The notes: generated by a model from the letters alone, not told the origin. Counted from the stretch's first letter, positions 8,671 to 15,637 are shown. The stretch is 34,396 nucleotides of DNA from Clostridia bacterium (GCA_017395105.1 JAFPWD010000025.1:1-34396), one strand, 5' to 3'. A program made the numbers and translations.

Positions 8671-8685
8671 CCATAGTTTTGTCAA
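8657..8685 (-). promoter_or_regulatory. Perfect consensus sigma-A promoter
   Basis: Reading the minus strand, -35 TTGACA (8685-8680) and -10 TATAAT (8662-8657) with a 17-bp spacer, both hexamers exact. Such strength in front of a small regulatory-type gene suggests it is normally held repressed. Confidence 0.85.
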
Positions 8686-8775
8686 GTACTGCACCCTCCG
8701 CATACTATGAATAGGGGAGTGGACAGCCCTTCCACAAGGGACTTCCGCTTTCAAATTCAAATTCGGGAGGTCAAT

Positions 8776-9627
8776 ATGGCAACCTTTTATAATCAGGCAA
8801 CGCTTTCCTACAAGGGCAAAAGCATCAGCTCCAATATCGCAGCGGGCGAGATACTTTCGGTGCTTTCGGCTTCGAAAACCGCCGTTACGGACACCTATTC
8901 TCCGGGCGATGAGATAGTTTACATCGTAACTATCTTGAATTCGAGCGGCTCGGATATCTCAAATCTGACCGTGACGGACGATCTTGGCGCGTATGAGTTC
9001 GACACGGAAACGCTTGTTCCGCTCACCTACGTCAGCGGCTCGATAAAATACTTTATCGACGGCGTTTTGCAGCCCGCTCCGACCGTTTCCGCAACCTCGC
9101 CGCTGACCGTGAGCGGCATCGAGGTCAGCGCGGGCGGCACGAGCATGCTCGTTTATGCGGCGCAGGTCAATTCCTTTGCTCCGCCCGAGGCGGGAGGCAG
9201 CATCACCAACACCGCCTCGATCACAGGCACGGGCGTTACCGAGCTGACCGCGAGCGAGACCGTAACGGCGGCCGCCGAGTCGCTTCTTGACATCACAAAA
9301 TCCATCAGCCCCTCGACCGTCAACGAGAGCGGAGAGGTGACCTACACCTTCGTTATCACGAACAGCGGCGGCGCGGAGGCGGGCGAAGCGGATAATGTTT
9401 CCGTTTCGGACACCTTTTCGCCCATTCTGTATGATATCTCCGTTACCTACGACGGCGCGCAGATCGAAAAGAACGTCGGCTACACCTATGATGAGGCGAC
9501 CGGCGAATTTGCCACCGTGCCCGGCGAGATCACCGTGCCCGCGGCGGCGTTCATTCAGGACGAAACGAGCGGCGAATGGAGCTGCGAGCCCGGCTCGGTA
9601 ACGCTCACCGTTACGGGAACGATCTGA
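8776..9627 (+). CDS. DUF11-repeat protein without signal peptide
   Basis: A 283-residue protein. ATG 8776 lies five bases after GGGAGG; the frame continues upstream to 8707 but without a ribosome site. Residues about 30-145 and 195-283 each form a DUF11-type beta-sandwich: the phrases YSPGDEIVYIVTILNSSG plus LTVTDDLG, and VNESGEVTYTFVITNSGG plus VSVSDTFSP, are typical. Such domains usually occur as repeats in large secreted adhesins. Here there is no signal peptide, no transmembrane segment and no sorting motif, and the N-terminus (MATFYNQATLSYKGKSISSN) resembles that of short stand-alone DUF11 proteins found in many Clostridia. Location and role are unknown. A terminator follows at 9650-9683. 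Confidence 0.75.
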   Translation: MATFYNQATLSYKGKSISSNIAAGEILSVLSASKTAVTDTYSPGDEIVYIVTILNSSGSDISNLTVTDDLGAYEFDTETLVPLTYVSGSIKYFIDGVLQPAPTVSATSPLTVSGIEVSAGGTSMLVYAAQVNSFAPPEAGGSITNTASITGTGVTELTASETVTAAAESLLDITKSISPSTVNESGEVTYTFVITNSGGAEAGEADNVSVSDTFSPILYDISVTYDGAQIEKNVGYTYDEATGEFATVPGEITVPAAAFIQDETSGEWSCEPGSVTLTVTGTI

Positions 9628-9649
9628 AAAGCAAAGGCTGAATGCAACA

Positions 9650-9683
9650 GCCCGCTTCGGAATCTGCCCGAGGCGGGCATTTA
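9650..9683 (+). terminator. Terminator after the DUF11 gene
   Basis: An 11-bp stem pairs 9650-9660 with 9668-9678 (one G-T pair), loop AATCTGC, followed by a short ATTTA tail; the T-run is weak. Confidence 0.6.
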
Positions 9684-9785
9684 AAATGGACGATCGGGTG
9701 CGCGTTTTTCGGCGCGAGGGAAGGGCTGCGCCGCCGAAGGATTATGGCAAAGTCCCAACTGTTTCATGAATATTTATAAAAATGC

Positions 9786-9814
9786 TTGACAGTTTTGGGC
9801 ACATTTTCTATAAT
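9786..9814 (+). promoter_or_regulatory. Perfect consensus sigma-A promoter of the SPFH gene
   Basis: -35 TTGACA at 9786-9791, 17-bp spacer, -10 TATAAT at 9809-9814, both exact. The roughly 95-base leader contains a hairpin with GCTCCGC/GCGGAGC arms (about 9829-9871). Confidence 0.85.
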
Positions 9815-9915
9815 ATAATAACGTGGAAGCTCCGCGTTTTCGGGCGCTATGCCCTTGTTTGCTGCGGAGCGAAAAAACCGAACAACAACTTAATCCCGAA
9901 AGGAGATAACTAAAA

Positions 9916-11253
9916 ATGGGTCTTATTTCAGCAGGTCTTGGCGCGATCGGAGGCACTCTTGCCGATCAGTGGAAAGAGTTTTTCTATTGTGACGCTATGG
10001 ACAAAAACGTGCTTATGGTAAAGGGTCAGAAGCGCGTTTCCGGCCGTTCCTCCAATACCAAGGGCAACGACAACATCATCTCCAACGGCTCGGTCATCGC
10101 CGTTGCGGACGGTCAGTGCATGATGATCGTGGAGCAGGGCAAGATCGTTGAGGTCTGCGCGGAGCCCGGCGAATTCGTTTATGACACCTCCACCGAGCCC
10201 AGCATCTTCTATGGCAAGCTCGGCAAGGGCATTCTCGACCTGTTCAAGACCATCGGCAAGAGATGGACCTTCGGCGGCGATCCCGGCAAGGATCAGCGCG
10301 TTTACTACTTCAACCTCAAGGAGATCATGGAGAATAAGTTCGGCACCGCGAACCCGATCCCCTTCCGCGTTGTGGACAGCAAGCTCGCGCTCGATCTGGA
10401 TGTTTCGCTTCGCTGCTCCGGCGTTTATTCCTACAAGATTACCAACCCCCTTCTTTTCTATACCAACGTTTGCGCGAACGTGACCAATCGCTTTACCCGC
10501 AATGAGATCGACACCCAGCTCAAGACCGAGTTCATCAGCGCGCTTCAGCCCGCTTTCGGCAAGCTCTCCGATCTCGAGCTCCGTCCCAACCAGATAATTC
10601 AGCACAATACCGAGCTTGAAGCCGCTATGAACGAGGCGCTCTCCTCCAAATGGGGCGAGCTGCGCGGCATCGAGGTGGTATCCGTTGCGCTCGGCACCGT
10701 TACCCTCCCCGAGGAGGATCAGGAGCTCATCAAGCAGGCACAGCGCACCGCGATGCTCCGCGATCCCAACTACGCCGCAGCCACCATCGCCGCCGCTCAG
10801 GCCGATGCGATGAAGACCGCTGCCGGCAATCAGGGCGGCGCAATGGCAGGCTTCATGGGCATGGGTATGGCGATGAATGCCGGAAGCAATGCTGCGAACC
10901 TCTTTGCAATGGGCCAGCAGCAGCCCGCACAGCCCCAGCAGCCCGCTCCTGCTCAGCCCGCTCCCGCAGCGCCCGCACAGGGCGGCTGGACCTGCTCCTG
11001 CGGCACCACCGCAACGGGCAACTTCTGCCCCGACTGCGGCAGCAAGAAGCCCGAGGAGAAGCCCGGCTGGACTTGCTCCTGCGGCAACGTGAATCAGGGC
11101 AACTTCTGCCCGAACTGCGGCAGCAAGCGCCCCGCGGCGGCGCCGCTCTATCGCTGCGACAAATGCGGCTGGCAGCCCGAGGATCCCACCAATCCCCCGG
11201 CATTCTGCCCCGAGTGCGGCGACAGGTTCACCGACGACGATAAAGTTAAATAA
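9916..11253 (+). CDS. ydjI: SPFH/band-7 protein with C-terminal zinc ribbons (YdjI-like)
   Basis: A 445-residue protein; ATG 9916 follows AAAGGAGA. Residues 1-300 are an SPFH (stomatin/flotillin-type) domain of the virion core protein/YdjI class: FFYCDAMDKNVLMVKGQKR, GSVIAVADGQCMMIVEQGKIVEVCAEPGEFVYDTSTEPS and the later helix with PEEDQELIKQAQR. A Gln/Pro/Ala-rich linker (about 335-360) leads to three zinc-ribbon modules: CSCGTTATGNFCPDCG, CSCGNVNQGNFCPNCG and CDKCGWQPEDP...FCPECG. The next two genes are homologues of Bacillus subtilis ydjG and ydjH, so the trio matches the ydjGHI set that works with the phage-shock protein PspA at the membrane. No pspA is present here. The function in membrane stress is taken from that system. 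Confidence 0.85.
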   Translation: MGLISAGLGAIGGTLADQWKEFFYCDAMDKNVLMVKGQKRVSGRSSNTKGNDNIISNGSVIAVADGQCMMIVEQGKIVEVCAEPGEFVYDTSTEPSIFYGKLGKGILDLFKTIGKRWTFGGDPGKDQRVYYFNLKEIMENKFGTANPIPFRVVDSKLALDLDVSLRCSGVYSYKITNPLLFYTNVCANVTNRFTRNEIDTQLKTEFISALQPAFGKLSDLELRPNQIIQHNTELEAAMNEALSSKWGELRGIEVVSVALGTVTLPEEDQELIKQAQRTAMLRDPNYAAATIAAAQADAMKTAAGNQGGAMAGFMGMGMAMNAGSNAANLFAMGQQQPAQPQQPAPAQPAPAAPAQGGWTCSCGTTATGNFCPDCGSKKPEEKPGWTCSCGNVNQGNFCPNCGSKRPAAAPLYRCDKCGWQPEDPTNPPAFCPECGDRFTDDDKVK

Positions 11254-11284
11254 ACAGTTTTCAACACAATAACCGACCATCAGA

Positions 11285-11320
11285 GCGGCAATGGCGGAAC
11301 CCACGCTCCGCCATTGCCGC
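11285..11320 (+). promoter_or_regulatory. Perfect 14-bp hairpin downstream of ydjI
   Basis: GCGGCAATGGCGGA (11285-11298) pairs exactly with 11307-11320, loop of eight bases. No T-run follows, so it is more likely a processing or stability element than a terminator. Confidence 0.5.
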
Positions 11321-11333
11321 CGCTTGAATAATC

Positions 11334-11403
11334 GAATAATGAAGAAAAAGAACTCCCAAAGGGATTTCAACCTAAACTTTTCAATATTCGCTCTTCATTA
11401 TTC
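11334..11403. repeat. 70-bp palindrome-ended intergenic element
   Basis: GAATAATGAAGA (11334-11345) and TCTTCATTATTC (11392-11403) are perfect 12-bp inverted arms around 46 bases. The arm resembles the GAATAGTGAATGATGAAG motif of the dispersed repeats at 32674 and 33521. Confidence 0.5.
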
Positions 11404-11433
11404 ACTAATTAAAGGAAAGAGGGAGAGGAACGA

Positions 11434-12522
11434 GTGGCAGGCTTACAGGAATACAAATGCCCATGCTGCGGCGGCGCGATAGCTTTTGACAGCTCGCTTC
11501 AAAAGATGAAGTGTCCGTATTGCGACACCGAGTTTGAAATGGAAACGCTGCAAAGCTACGATGAGCAGCTTAATAATGAAAAAGAGGACGACCTTACATG
11601 GGATACGAATGCCGGAACCTCGTGGATGGACGGCGAGACCGACGGCATGCGCGTTTACGTTTGCAAATCCTGCGGCGGCGAGATAGTGGGCGATGAAAAC
11701 ATGGCGGCGACCTCATGCCCGTTTTGCGACAACCCCGTCGTGGTGATGGGCAACTTCACGGGCAGCTTGAAGCCGGATCTCGTTATTCCGTTCAAGCTGG
11801 ATAAGGAGGCGGCGAAAGCGGCGCTGAACAAGCACGTTCAGGGCAAAAAGCTGGTTCCCAAGGTATTCAAGGATCAGAAGCATATCGATGAGATAAAGGG
11901 CATCTACGTTCCGTTCTGGCTTTTCGATGCCGAGGCGGATGCGGATATCCGCTATCGCGGAACCAAGGTTCGCTCATGGAGCGACAGCCGCTACCGCTAC
12001 ACCGAAACGAGCTATTATTCCATAAACCGTTCGGGCTCGCTCGCGTTCCGCGCCGTTCCGGTGGACGGCTCAACAAAAATGCCGGACGACCTTATGGAAT
12101 CCATAGAGCCCTACGATCTTTCGCAGGCGGTGGATTTCCAAACCGCATATCTTGCGGGCTATCTTGCGGATAAATACGACGTGGATGCAGAGCAAAGCGT
12201 TGAAAGAGCGAATGCGCGCGTTAAAACGAGCACCGAGCAGGTGTTTGCAAACACCGTGCATGGCTACGCTTCGGTTCTGCCCGAATCGAGCAGCGTTCGC
12301 CTCTACAACGGCAAGGCGAAGTATGCGCTCTATCCCGTTTGGCTTTTGAACACCAAATGGAATAACGAGACCTATACCTTTGCGATGAACGGGCAGACGG
12401 GCAAATTCGTTGGAGATCTTCCCGTGGATAAGAAGGAAAAGAGCAAGTGGTTTTGGATCTATGCGGCAATCGGCGCGGCTGTTGCATTCGGCGGCGCGAT
12501 GCTCGTGAATCTGCTGTTCTAA
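11434..12522 (+). CDS. ydjG: Zinc-ribbon membrane protein (YdjG-like)
   Basis: A 362-residue protein with GTG start at 11434 after a purine-rich AAAGAGGGAGAGG. Residues 6-35 hold a TFIIB-type zinc ribbon (CPCCGG then CPYCD) and residues about 75-105 a second one (CKSCGG then CPFCD). The middle part contains the basic and Tyr-rich segment FWLFDAEADADIRYRG and AKYALYPVWLLNTKWNN, which are usual in this family. The protein ends in one transmembrane helix (WIYAAIGAAVAFGGAMLVNLLF), so the ribbons face the cytoplasm. It lies between the SPFH gene and the TPM gene, as in the Bacillus ydjGHI group, and probably anchors or recruits the SPFH protein. Confidence 0.82.
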   Translation: MAGLQEYKCPCCGGAIAFDSSLQKMKCPYCDTEFEMETLQSYDEQLNNEKEDDLTWDTNAGTSWMDGETDGMRVYVCKSCGGEIVGDENMAATSCPFCDNPVVVMGNFTGSLKPDLVIPFKLDKEAAKAALNKHVQGKKLVPKVFKDQKHIDEIKGIYVPFWLFDAEADADIRYRGTKVRSWSDSRYRYTETSYYSINRSGSLAFRAVPVDGSTKMPDDLMESIEPYDLSQAVDFQTAYLAGYLADKYDVDAEQSVERANARVKTSTEQVFANTVHGYASVLPESSSVRLYNGKAKYALYPVWLLNTKWNNETYTFAMNGQTGKFVGDLPVDKKEKSKWFWIYAAIGAAVAFGGAMLVNLLF

Positions 12523-12536
12523 GGGAGGGCGAAGCG

Positions 12537-13802
12537 ATGAAAAGAAGAATTTTTGCGTTTATACTGCTTCTTGCGCTCCTCGTTTTGCCGAGTCTGACGG
12601 CGCTTGCCTCGGGCGGCGCGGATGCGTATATCATCGATGAGCGCGGCAAGCTCTCCTCGGGTGAGATCGAGCAGCTTACCGAGAAGTCAAGGCTGATCGA
12701 AGCCGAGCAGGGCTTCACGCCGATGTTCGCAATCGTTGAGGATGCGGGCGGCGACGTGACCGCCTACCTTGAAAGGCTCTATGCGGAGAACCACGGCGGC
12801 GAAAACGGCCTTATAATCGGCTACAGCAACGTTGAAAATAAATGGAGCGCCGCGGCCTTCGGGCTTGCGAAGGATTCCTTTACCGAAAACGATATCGATC
12901 GGCTTTGGGAAGCATATCAGAATACCGACACCTATATCGCGGGCGTGAACGCCTATCTGGATAATGCTTCAAGGCTCTACGCAGAGAGGGCGGGCGGCAA
13001 GGTTCCCGATCAGATCGCTAATGCGACCGAGGTGCCGACTGCGGTTCCCGCAACCGCGGCGCCGATCGTGACGGCCGAGCCTGCGGGAGAACCCGGTGCG
13101 CACGTGGTAGATCTTGCCGATCTGTTGAGCGATGGCGAGGAACGCTCGCTTCGCGAGAAGCTTGAAACGATCAGCGCAAAGCATAACTGCGACGTTGTGG
13201 TGGTAACGGTGAACAGCACGGGCAACAAAACCCCCATGGAGTTTGCCGATGACTATCAGGATTACAACGGCTATAAGCCCGATGGCATCCTGCTTCTTAT
13301 CAGCATGGCGGATAGGGATTGGTGGGTAACCACGAAGGGAAGCGGCATAGATGCGGTAAACAAGGATGCGCTGGAAAAGATCGAGGACGATATAGTTGAT
13401 GATCTTTCGGGCGGACGATATGCCAACGCATTCAATACCTTTGGCAATCTTTGCGATGATTTCCTTACGCTGGAAGAGAACGGAGAGCCGTATAAAAAGC
13501 CCAAGGAACCGCTTATCTCAACAACATTTGCGGCGATAGGCTCGGCGGTGGTCGGCCTTATCAGCGGCGGCGGAGTCGCGGGCAGCATGGCGGCGAAGCT
13601 CAAGAGCGTGCGCCATAAGACCAATGCTTCGGACTACGTTGAAAAGGGCAGCCTCCGCATGGTGGATCAGAGCGAGATATTCCTCTATACAAATGTGATC
13701 AAAACCGAGATTCCGCGCGATAACGATCGTTCAAGCGGCGGCGGAGGGGTACACATTTCGTCCTCCGGCTCATCGCATGGCGGCGGAGGCGGAAAATTCT
13801 AA
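12537..13802 (+). CDS. ydjH: TPM-domain membrane protein (YdjH-like)
   Basis: A 421-residue protein; ATG 12537 is seven bases after GGGAGGG. A signal peptide (residues 1-23, ending TALAS) leads to two TPM-like domains in tandem. The first (about 28-150) is diverged: YIIDERGKLSSGEIEQL, then GLIIGYS. The second (about 185-310) is standard: VVDLADLLSDGEERSLREKLETIS, DVVVVTV, DGILLLISMADRDWWV. A transmembrane segment follows near residue 325-345 (FAAIGSAVVGLISGGGVAGS), then a cytoplasmic tail ending in a Gly/Ser/His-rich stretch as in YgcG-type proteins. Most relatives have one TPM domain, so the duplication is unusual. The 3' end of this gene is copied at 14945-15181. Confidence 0.85.
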   Translation: MKRRIFAFILLLALLVLPSLTALASGGADAYIIDERGKLSSGEIEQLTEKSRLIEAEQGFTPMFAIVEDAGGDVTAYLERLYAENHGGENGLIIGYSNVENKWSAAAFGLAKDSFTENDIDRLWEAYQNTDTYIAGVNAYLDNASRLYAERAGGKVPDQIANATEVPTAVPATAAPIVTAEPAGEPGAHVVDLADLLSDGEERSLREKLETISAKHNCDVVVVTVNSTGNKTPMEFADDYQDYNGYKPDGILLLISMADRDWWVTTKGSGIDAVNKDALEKIEDDIVDDLSGGRYANAFNTFGNLCDDFLTLEENGEPYKKPKEPLISTTFAAIGSAVVGLISGGGVAGSMAAKLKSVRHKTNASDYVEKGSLRMVDQSEIFLYTNVIKTEIPRDNDRSSGGGGVHISSSGSSHGGGGGKF

Positions 13803-13858
13803 TATTGCAAAGCAGTACTTAAATGCAGCACTTTGGGAAATCCTGAGTGCTGCTTTTT
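13587..13858 (+). repeat. Direct repeat, copy 1: ydjH 3' end with terminator
   Basis: The last 71 codons of the ydjH-like gene and its terminator recur at 14963-15235. The first 51 residues of the copies differ at only four positions; the Gly/Ser tails are more diverged. Confidence 0.8.
13825..13858 (+). terminator. Terminator of the ydjIGH-like operon
   Basis: GCAGCACT (13825-13832) pairs perfectly with AGTGCTGC (13846-13853), followed by TTTTT. Confidence 0.85.
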
Positions 13859-13913
13859 AGCTGTATCTGCCGCCGCTCGGCGGAGCTGTAAAACCGAATT
13901 AGCCGATGCAAAT

Positions 13914-13950
13914 GAACCGCCCCCGGCAGAAGCTGTCGGGGGCGGGTTGG
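13914..13950 (-). terminator. Long GC-rich hairpin downstream of the minus-strand cassette
   Basis: AACCGCCCCCGGCAG pairs with CTGTCGGGGGCGGGTT across loop AAG (about 13914-13948), one of the strongest hairpins in the window. On the minus strand it follows the Cys-rich gene by about 15 bases, with only TTCATTT after it, so it is probably the cassette's terminator. Confidence 0.55.
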
Positions 13951-13963
13951 TTAATGGTTTGGC

Positions 13964-14110
13964 TTAGCGTTTTTTATGATACTTGCACTCTTTAACCTCA
14001 TCGGGATCTTCATAACACCCATAAAATGTGCAGTACCACTTGCAGCCCTTCCTCTCGGTGGGATCAATATGCACGCAAGTACTACATTTGCAATAGTAAT
14101 CTACCGCCAT
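13964..14110 (-). CDS. Cys-rich 48-residue protein, probable metal-binding
   Basis: A short gene on the minus strand from ATG at 14110 to TAA at 13964, with AGGAGG eight bases before the start. The 48 residues include seven Cys (positions 7, 9, 12, 23, 27, 32, 42) and two His (14, 45), arranged as CKCSTC near the N-terminus and CKWYC plus CYEDPDEVKEC later, and a basic end. This spacing suggests one or two zinc or iron sites, or a disulfide-rich fold. There is no signal peptide. It lies 24 bases after the 152-residue gene on the same strand and is probably cotranscribed from the XRE-controlled promoter at 14636-14664. I know no named family for it. Confidence 0.7.
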   Translation of the reverse strand: MAVDYYCKCSTCVHIDPTERKGCKWYCTFYGCYEDPDEVKECKYHKKR

Positions 14111-14134
14111 AGTCTCGTCCTCCTTTCTATGATA

Positions 14135-14593
14135 TTACTCTATCAGCGACATGAAGCAGTCGTGAAGAATCGTGTAGTAATTGTTCTCGTCCTCAAGCTT
14201 TTGCTTGTGACCGGTAGCCGAATTGATCAGCGATTTGAAGATCGCTCCGGTGCTGAAGCCGCTCGCCTGGTTCTCATTGCGGATGTTCTTGCTTGCCCCA
14301 AACTGGAATACGTCCAGGAATGCATAGGTACCCTGATACGACACTCTGATAATAAACTTGATATACTCGGGGTGCTGAGTGTTATAGAGTACCAGAACGT
14401 CCTCGCTCTGCTTGTTGAAAAGGGAACCGGTCTTGACTGTATCGGCGTTAAACGCAATGGGAATGCCATAGCTGTCGGCCTTGTCCTGAATGTAGCTTCT
14501 GATTACCTCAAGGGTAACGTTGCTTCCGTCTTGAAAGCGTACTCGGTCGATAAACCTGCGATCATCGGAAAGCCAATCTGCGCTAAGTGCCAT
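14135..14593 (-). CDS. Unknown protein of XRE-controlled cassette
   Basis: A 152-residue soluble protein. The start at 14593 (MALSADWLSDD) has GGAGG seven bases upstream; the longer frame to 14671 runs through the operators and is not used. It is alpha/beta in character: VRFQDGSNVTLEVIRSYI near the N-terminus, EDVLVLYNTQHPEYIKFIIRVSYQGTY in the middle with a beta-rich core, then SKNIRNENQASG and a helical end. No transmembrane segment or catalytic motif stands out. It is divergent from the XRE gene at 14719 and its promoter is covered by two palindromes, so it is almost certainly that repressor's target. The fold and role are unknown. Confidence 0.75.
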   Translation of the reverse strand: MALSADWLSDDRRFIDRVRFQDGSNVTLEVIRSYIQDKADSYGIPIAFNADTVKTGSLFNKQSEDVLVLYNTQHPEYIKFIIRVSYQGTYAFLDVFQFGASKNIRNENQASGFSTGAIFKSLINSATGHKQKLEDENNYYTILHDCFMSLIE

Positions 14594-14635
14594 AAAAATA
14601 CCTCCATGGATGATTGAGTTGATTGGATACATCAG

Positions 14636-14664
14636 ATTATACTCAATCTTTGAGTAAAAGTCAA
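14636..14664 (-). promoter_or_regulatory. Promoter of the minus-strand XRE-controlled cassette
   Basis: On the minus strand, -35 TTGACT (14664-14659) and -10 TATAAT (14641-14636), spacer 17 bp. One operator fills the spacer and touches the -10; the other abuts the -35. Confidence 0.82.
14640..14656. promoter_or_regulatory. XRE operator 1
   Basis: TACTCAATCTTTGAGTA, a perfect TACTCA-N5-TGAGTA palindrome within the promoter spacer. Confidence 0.75.
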
Positions 14665-14681
14665 TACTCAAATAATGAGTA
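14665..14681. promoter_or_regulatory. XRE operator 2
   Basis: TACTCAAATAATGAGTA, the same TACTCA-N5-TGAGTA palindrome, centred 25 bp from operator 1 and next to the -35 box. Confidence 0.75.
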
Positions 14682-14718
14682 TGCTACCATCGGCATATAC
14701 TTTATTTGAGGTGGTAAA

Positions 14719-14943
14719 ATGGATTATCGGGAAAGGCTCAGGCAGGTGCGCGAGGATCGCGATCTTACGCAGGCGGAGATAGGCAGGCTTTTGAACAAGT
14801 CCCAGCAGGGATACAATCATATCGAGGCGGGGCGTGCGGAGCTGAAAATAGATGATCTGAAAAAGCTTTGCCGCTTTTATGGGCTCTCGGCGGATTACCT
14901 TATCGGTCTGAGCGATGAAATGAAAACGGAAATGCAGAAATAA
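14719..14943 (+). CDS. XRE-family repressor of the adjacent cassette
   Basis: A 74-residue single-domain helix-turn-helix protein. ATG 14719 follows GAGGTGG. The HTH is residues about 14-35 (LTQAEIGRLLNKSQQGYNHIEAG), and the remainder completes the five-helix lambda-repressor-like fold (LKKLCRFYGLSADYLIGLSDE). It has no sensor or cleavage domain, so induction must come from a partner or from dilution. It is divergent from the 14135-14593 gene with a pair of palindromes between, a classic repressor layout. A possible own -10 is TATACT at 14696-14701 with a poor -35. The duplicated ydjH tail begins right after its stop. Confidence 0.85.
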   Translation: MDYRERLRQVREDRDLTQAEIGRLLNKSQQGYNHIEAGRAELKIDDLKKLCRFYGLSADYLIGLSDEMKTEMQK

Positions 14944-14944
14944 G

Positions 14945-15181
14945 CCGAGCGCGGCGGGAGGCATGGCAAGCAAGCTCAAGAGCGTTCGCCATAAGACGGG
15001 CGCTTCGGACTACGTTGAAAAGGGCAGCCTTCGCATGGTGGATCAGCGCGAAATATTCCTCTATACAAATGTGGTCAAGACCGAGATCCCGAGGGATAAT
15101 GACCGTTCAAGCGGCGGCTCGAGCGGCGGCTTCACCTCGTCCTCCGGCTCAAGCTGGAGCGGCTCGAGCGGAAAGTATTGA
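14945..15181 (+). pseudogene. Truncated copy of the ydjH-like gene 3' end
   Basis: This is a partial duplicate of the tail of the gene at 12537-13802. From codon MASKLKSVRHK (14963) the protein follows the parent closely through GSLRMVDQ, EIFLYTNV and KTEIPRDNDRSSGG, and a few codons of similarity (AAGG against VAGS) lie upstream of that ATG. The Gly/Ser tail has drifted (SGSSWSGSSGKY), yet no stop or frameshift has appeared. The signal peptide, TPM domains and membrane segment are missing. GGGAGG lies too close to the ATG for good initiation, although coupling to the XRE gene 20 bases upstream is possible. I treat it as a remnant; a translated 72-residue tail peptide cannot be excluded. Confidence 0.7.
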
Positions 15182-15235
15182 TGAATTGAAAATGAAACAA
15201 AAGGCAGCGCTTCGAAAAACCGGAGCGCTGCTTTT
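14963..15235 (+). repeat. Direct repeat, copy 2: ydjH 3' end with terminator
   Basis: The partner of 13587-13858. Even the terminators match in place and design (GCAGCGCT here, GCAGCACT there). The repeat offset is 1,376 bp; the intervening DNA holds the XRE cassette. Confidence 0.8.
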
Positions 15236-15241
15236 CAATTC
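15183..15241. terminator. Bidirectional terminator with outer inverted repeat
   Basis: GCAGCGCT (15204-15211) pairs with AGCGCTGC (15224-15231), followed by TTTT. An outer inverted repeat GAATTGAAAA (15183-15192) / TTTTCAATTC (15232-15241) encloses it and supplies a T-run on the other strand. Confidence 0.75.
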
Positions 15242-15358
15242 ACCATTTCCGTTCAAAACGGTGTTGACATAGTACACATCGCTTGCAGCATTCCTTGGGA
15301 TCGAAAAGCAGATGATACTATTTGTTCGGCGAATCTGCATATGAAATAAAAACAAAGC

Positions 15359-15574
15359 CTATTTATAATACCTTTTCGGATCGTCCGTTTGATCGAGCAG
15401 ATAATCTATGCTGACACAGTAAAAATCGGCAAGCTTTATCAAAACCGCCGTCGGAATATCGTTTTCGCCGGTCTCATACTTGGAGTACCCCGTTTGGCTC
15501 ATGCCGAGCAGCCTTGCGAGTTTGGTTTGGCTCAGATCGTGATCCTCACGCTGATCGCGGATATGCTTATACAT
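15359..15574 (-). CDS. XRE-family repressor of the 15736-16170 genes
   Basis: A 71-residue single-domain helix-turn-helix protein. I choose the start at 15574 (MYKHIRDQRED), which has GAGGAAG five bases before it; the frame extends to 15613 without a better site. The HTH is about residues 14-35 (LSQTKLARLLGMSQTGYSKYETG), followed by LIKLADFYCVSIDYLLDQTDDP. It is clearly related to the XRE at 14719 (shared RED-DL-Q, SQ-GY, L-KL--FY--S-DYL). It is divergent from the small ORF and lipoprotein at 15736-16170, with two 17-bp palindromes over the promoter between, so repression of those genes is the likely job. Confidence 0.82.
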   Translation of the reverse strand: MYKHIRDQREDHDLSQTKLARLLGMSQTGYSKYETGENDIPTAVLIKLADFYCVSIDYLLDQTDDPKRYYK

Positions 15575-15620
15575 CTTTACTTCCTCGCTTCCGGTTATAA
15601 TTATCTTTCCCAATATAACT

Positions 15621-15637
15621 TAACCTGAAACAGGGTA
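15621..15637. promoter_or_regulatory. XRE operator 3 (imperfect)
   Basis: TAACCTGAAACAGGGTA, one mismatch from TAACCT-N5-AGGTTA, abutting the -35 box. Confidence 0.65.

Noticed and set aside
13976-14617. 213-codon plus-strand frame over the XRE cassette
   Set aside because: It is antisense to two genes with good ribosome sites and runs through the operators; no ribosome site of its own.
13587-15235. Prophage or integrative element bounded by the ydjH tails
   Set aside because: No integrase, transposase or structural genes between the repeats, and the copies have diverged more than fresh attachment sites would. Kept only as a recombination-flanked cassette.
15255-15300. Promoter at TTGACA near 15264
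   Set aside because: No acceptable -10 at 16-18 bp and no gene begins downstream on that strand.
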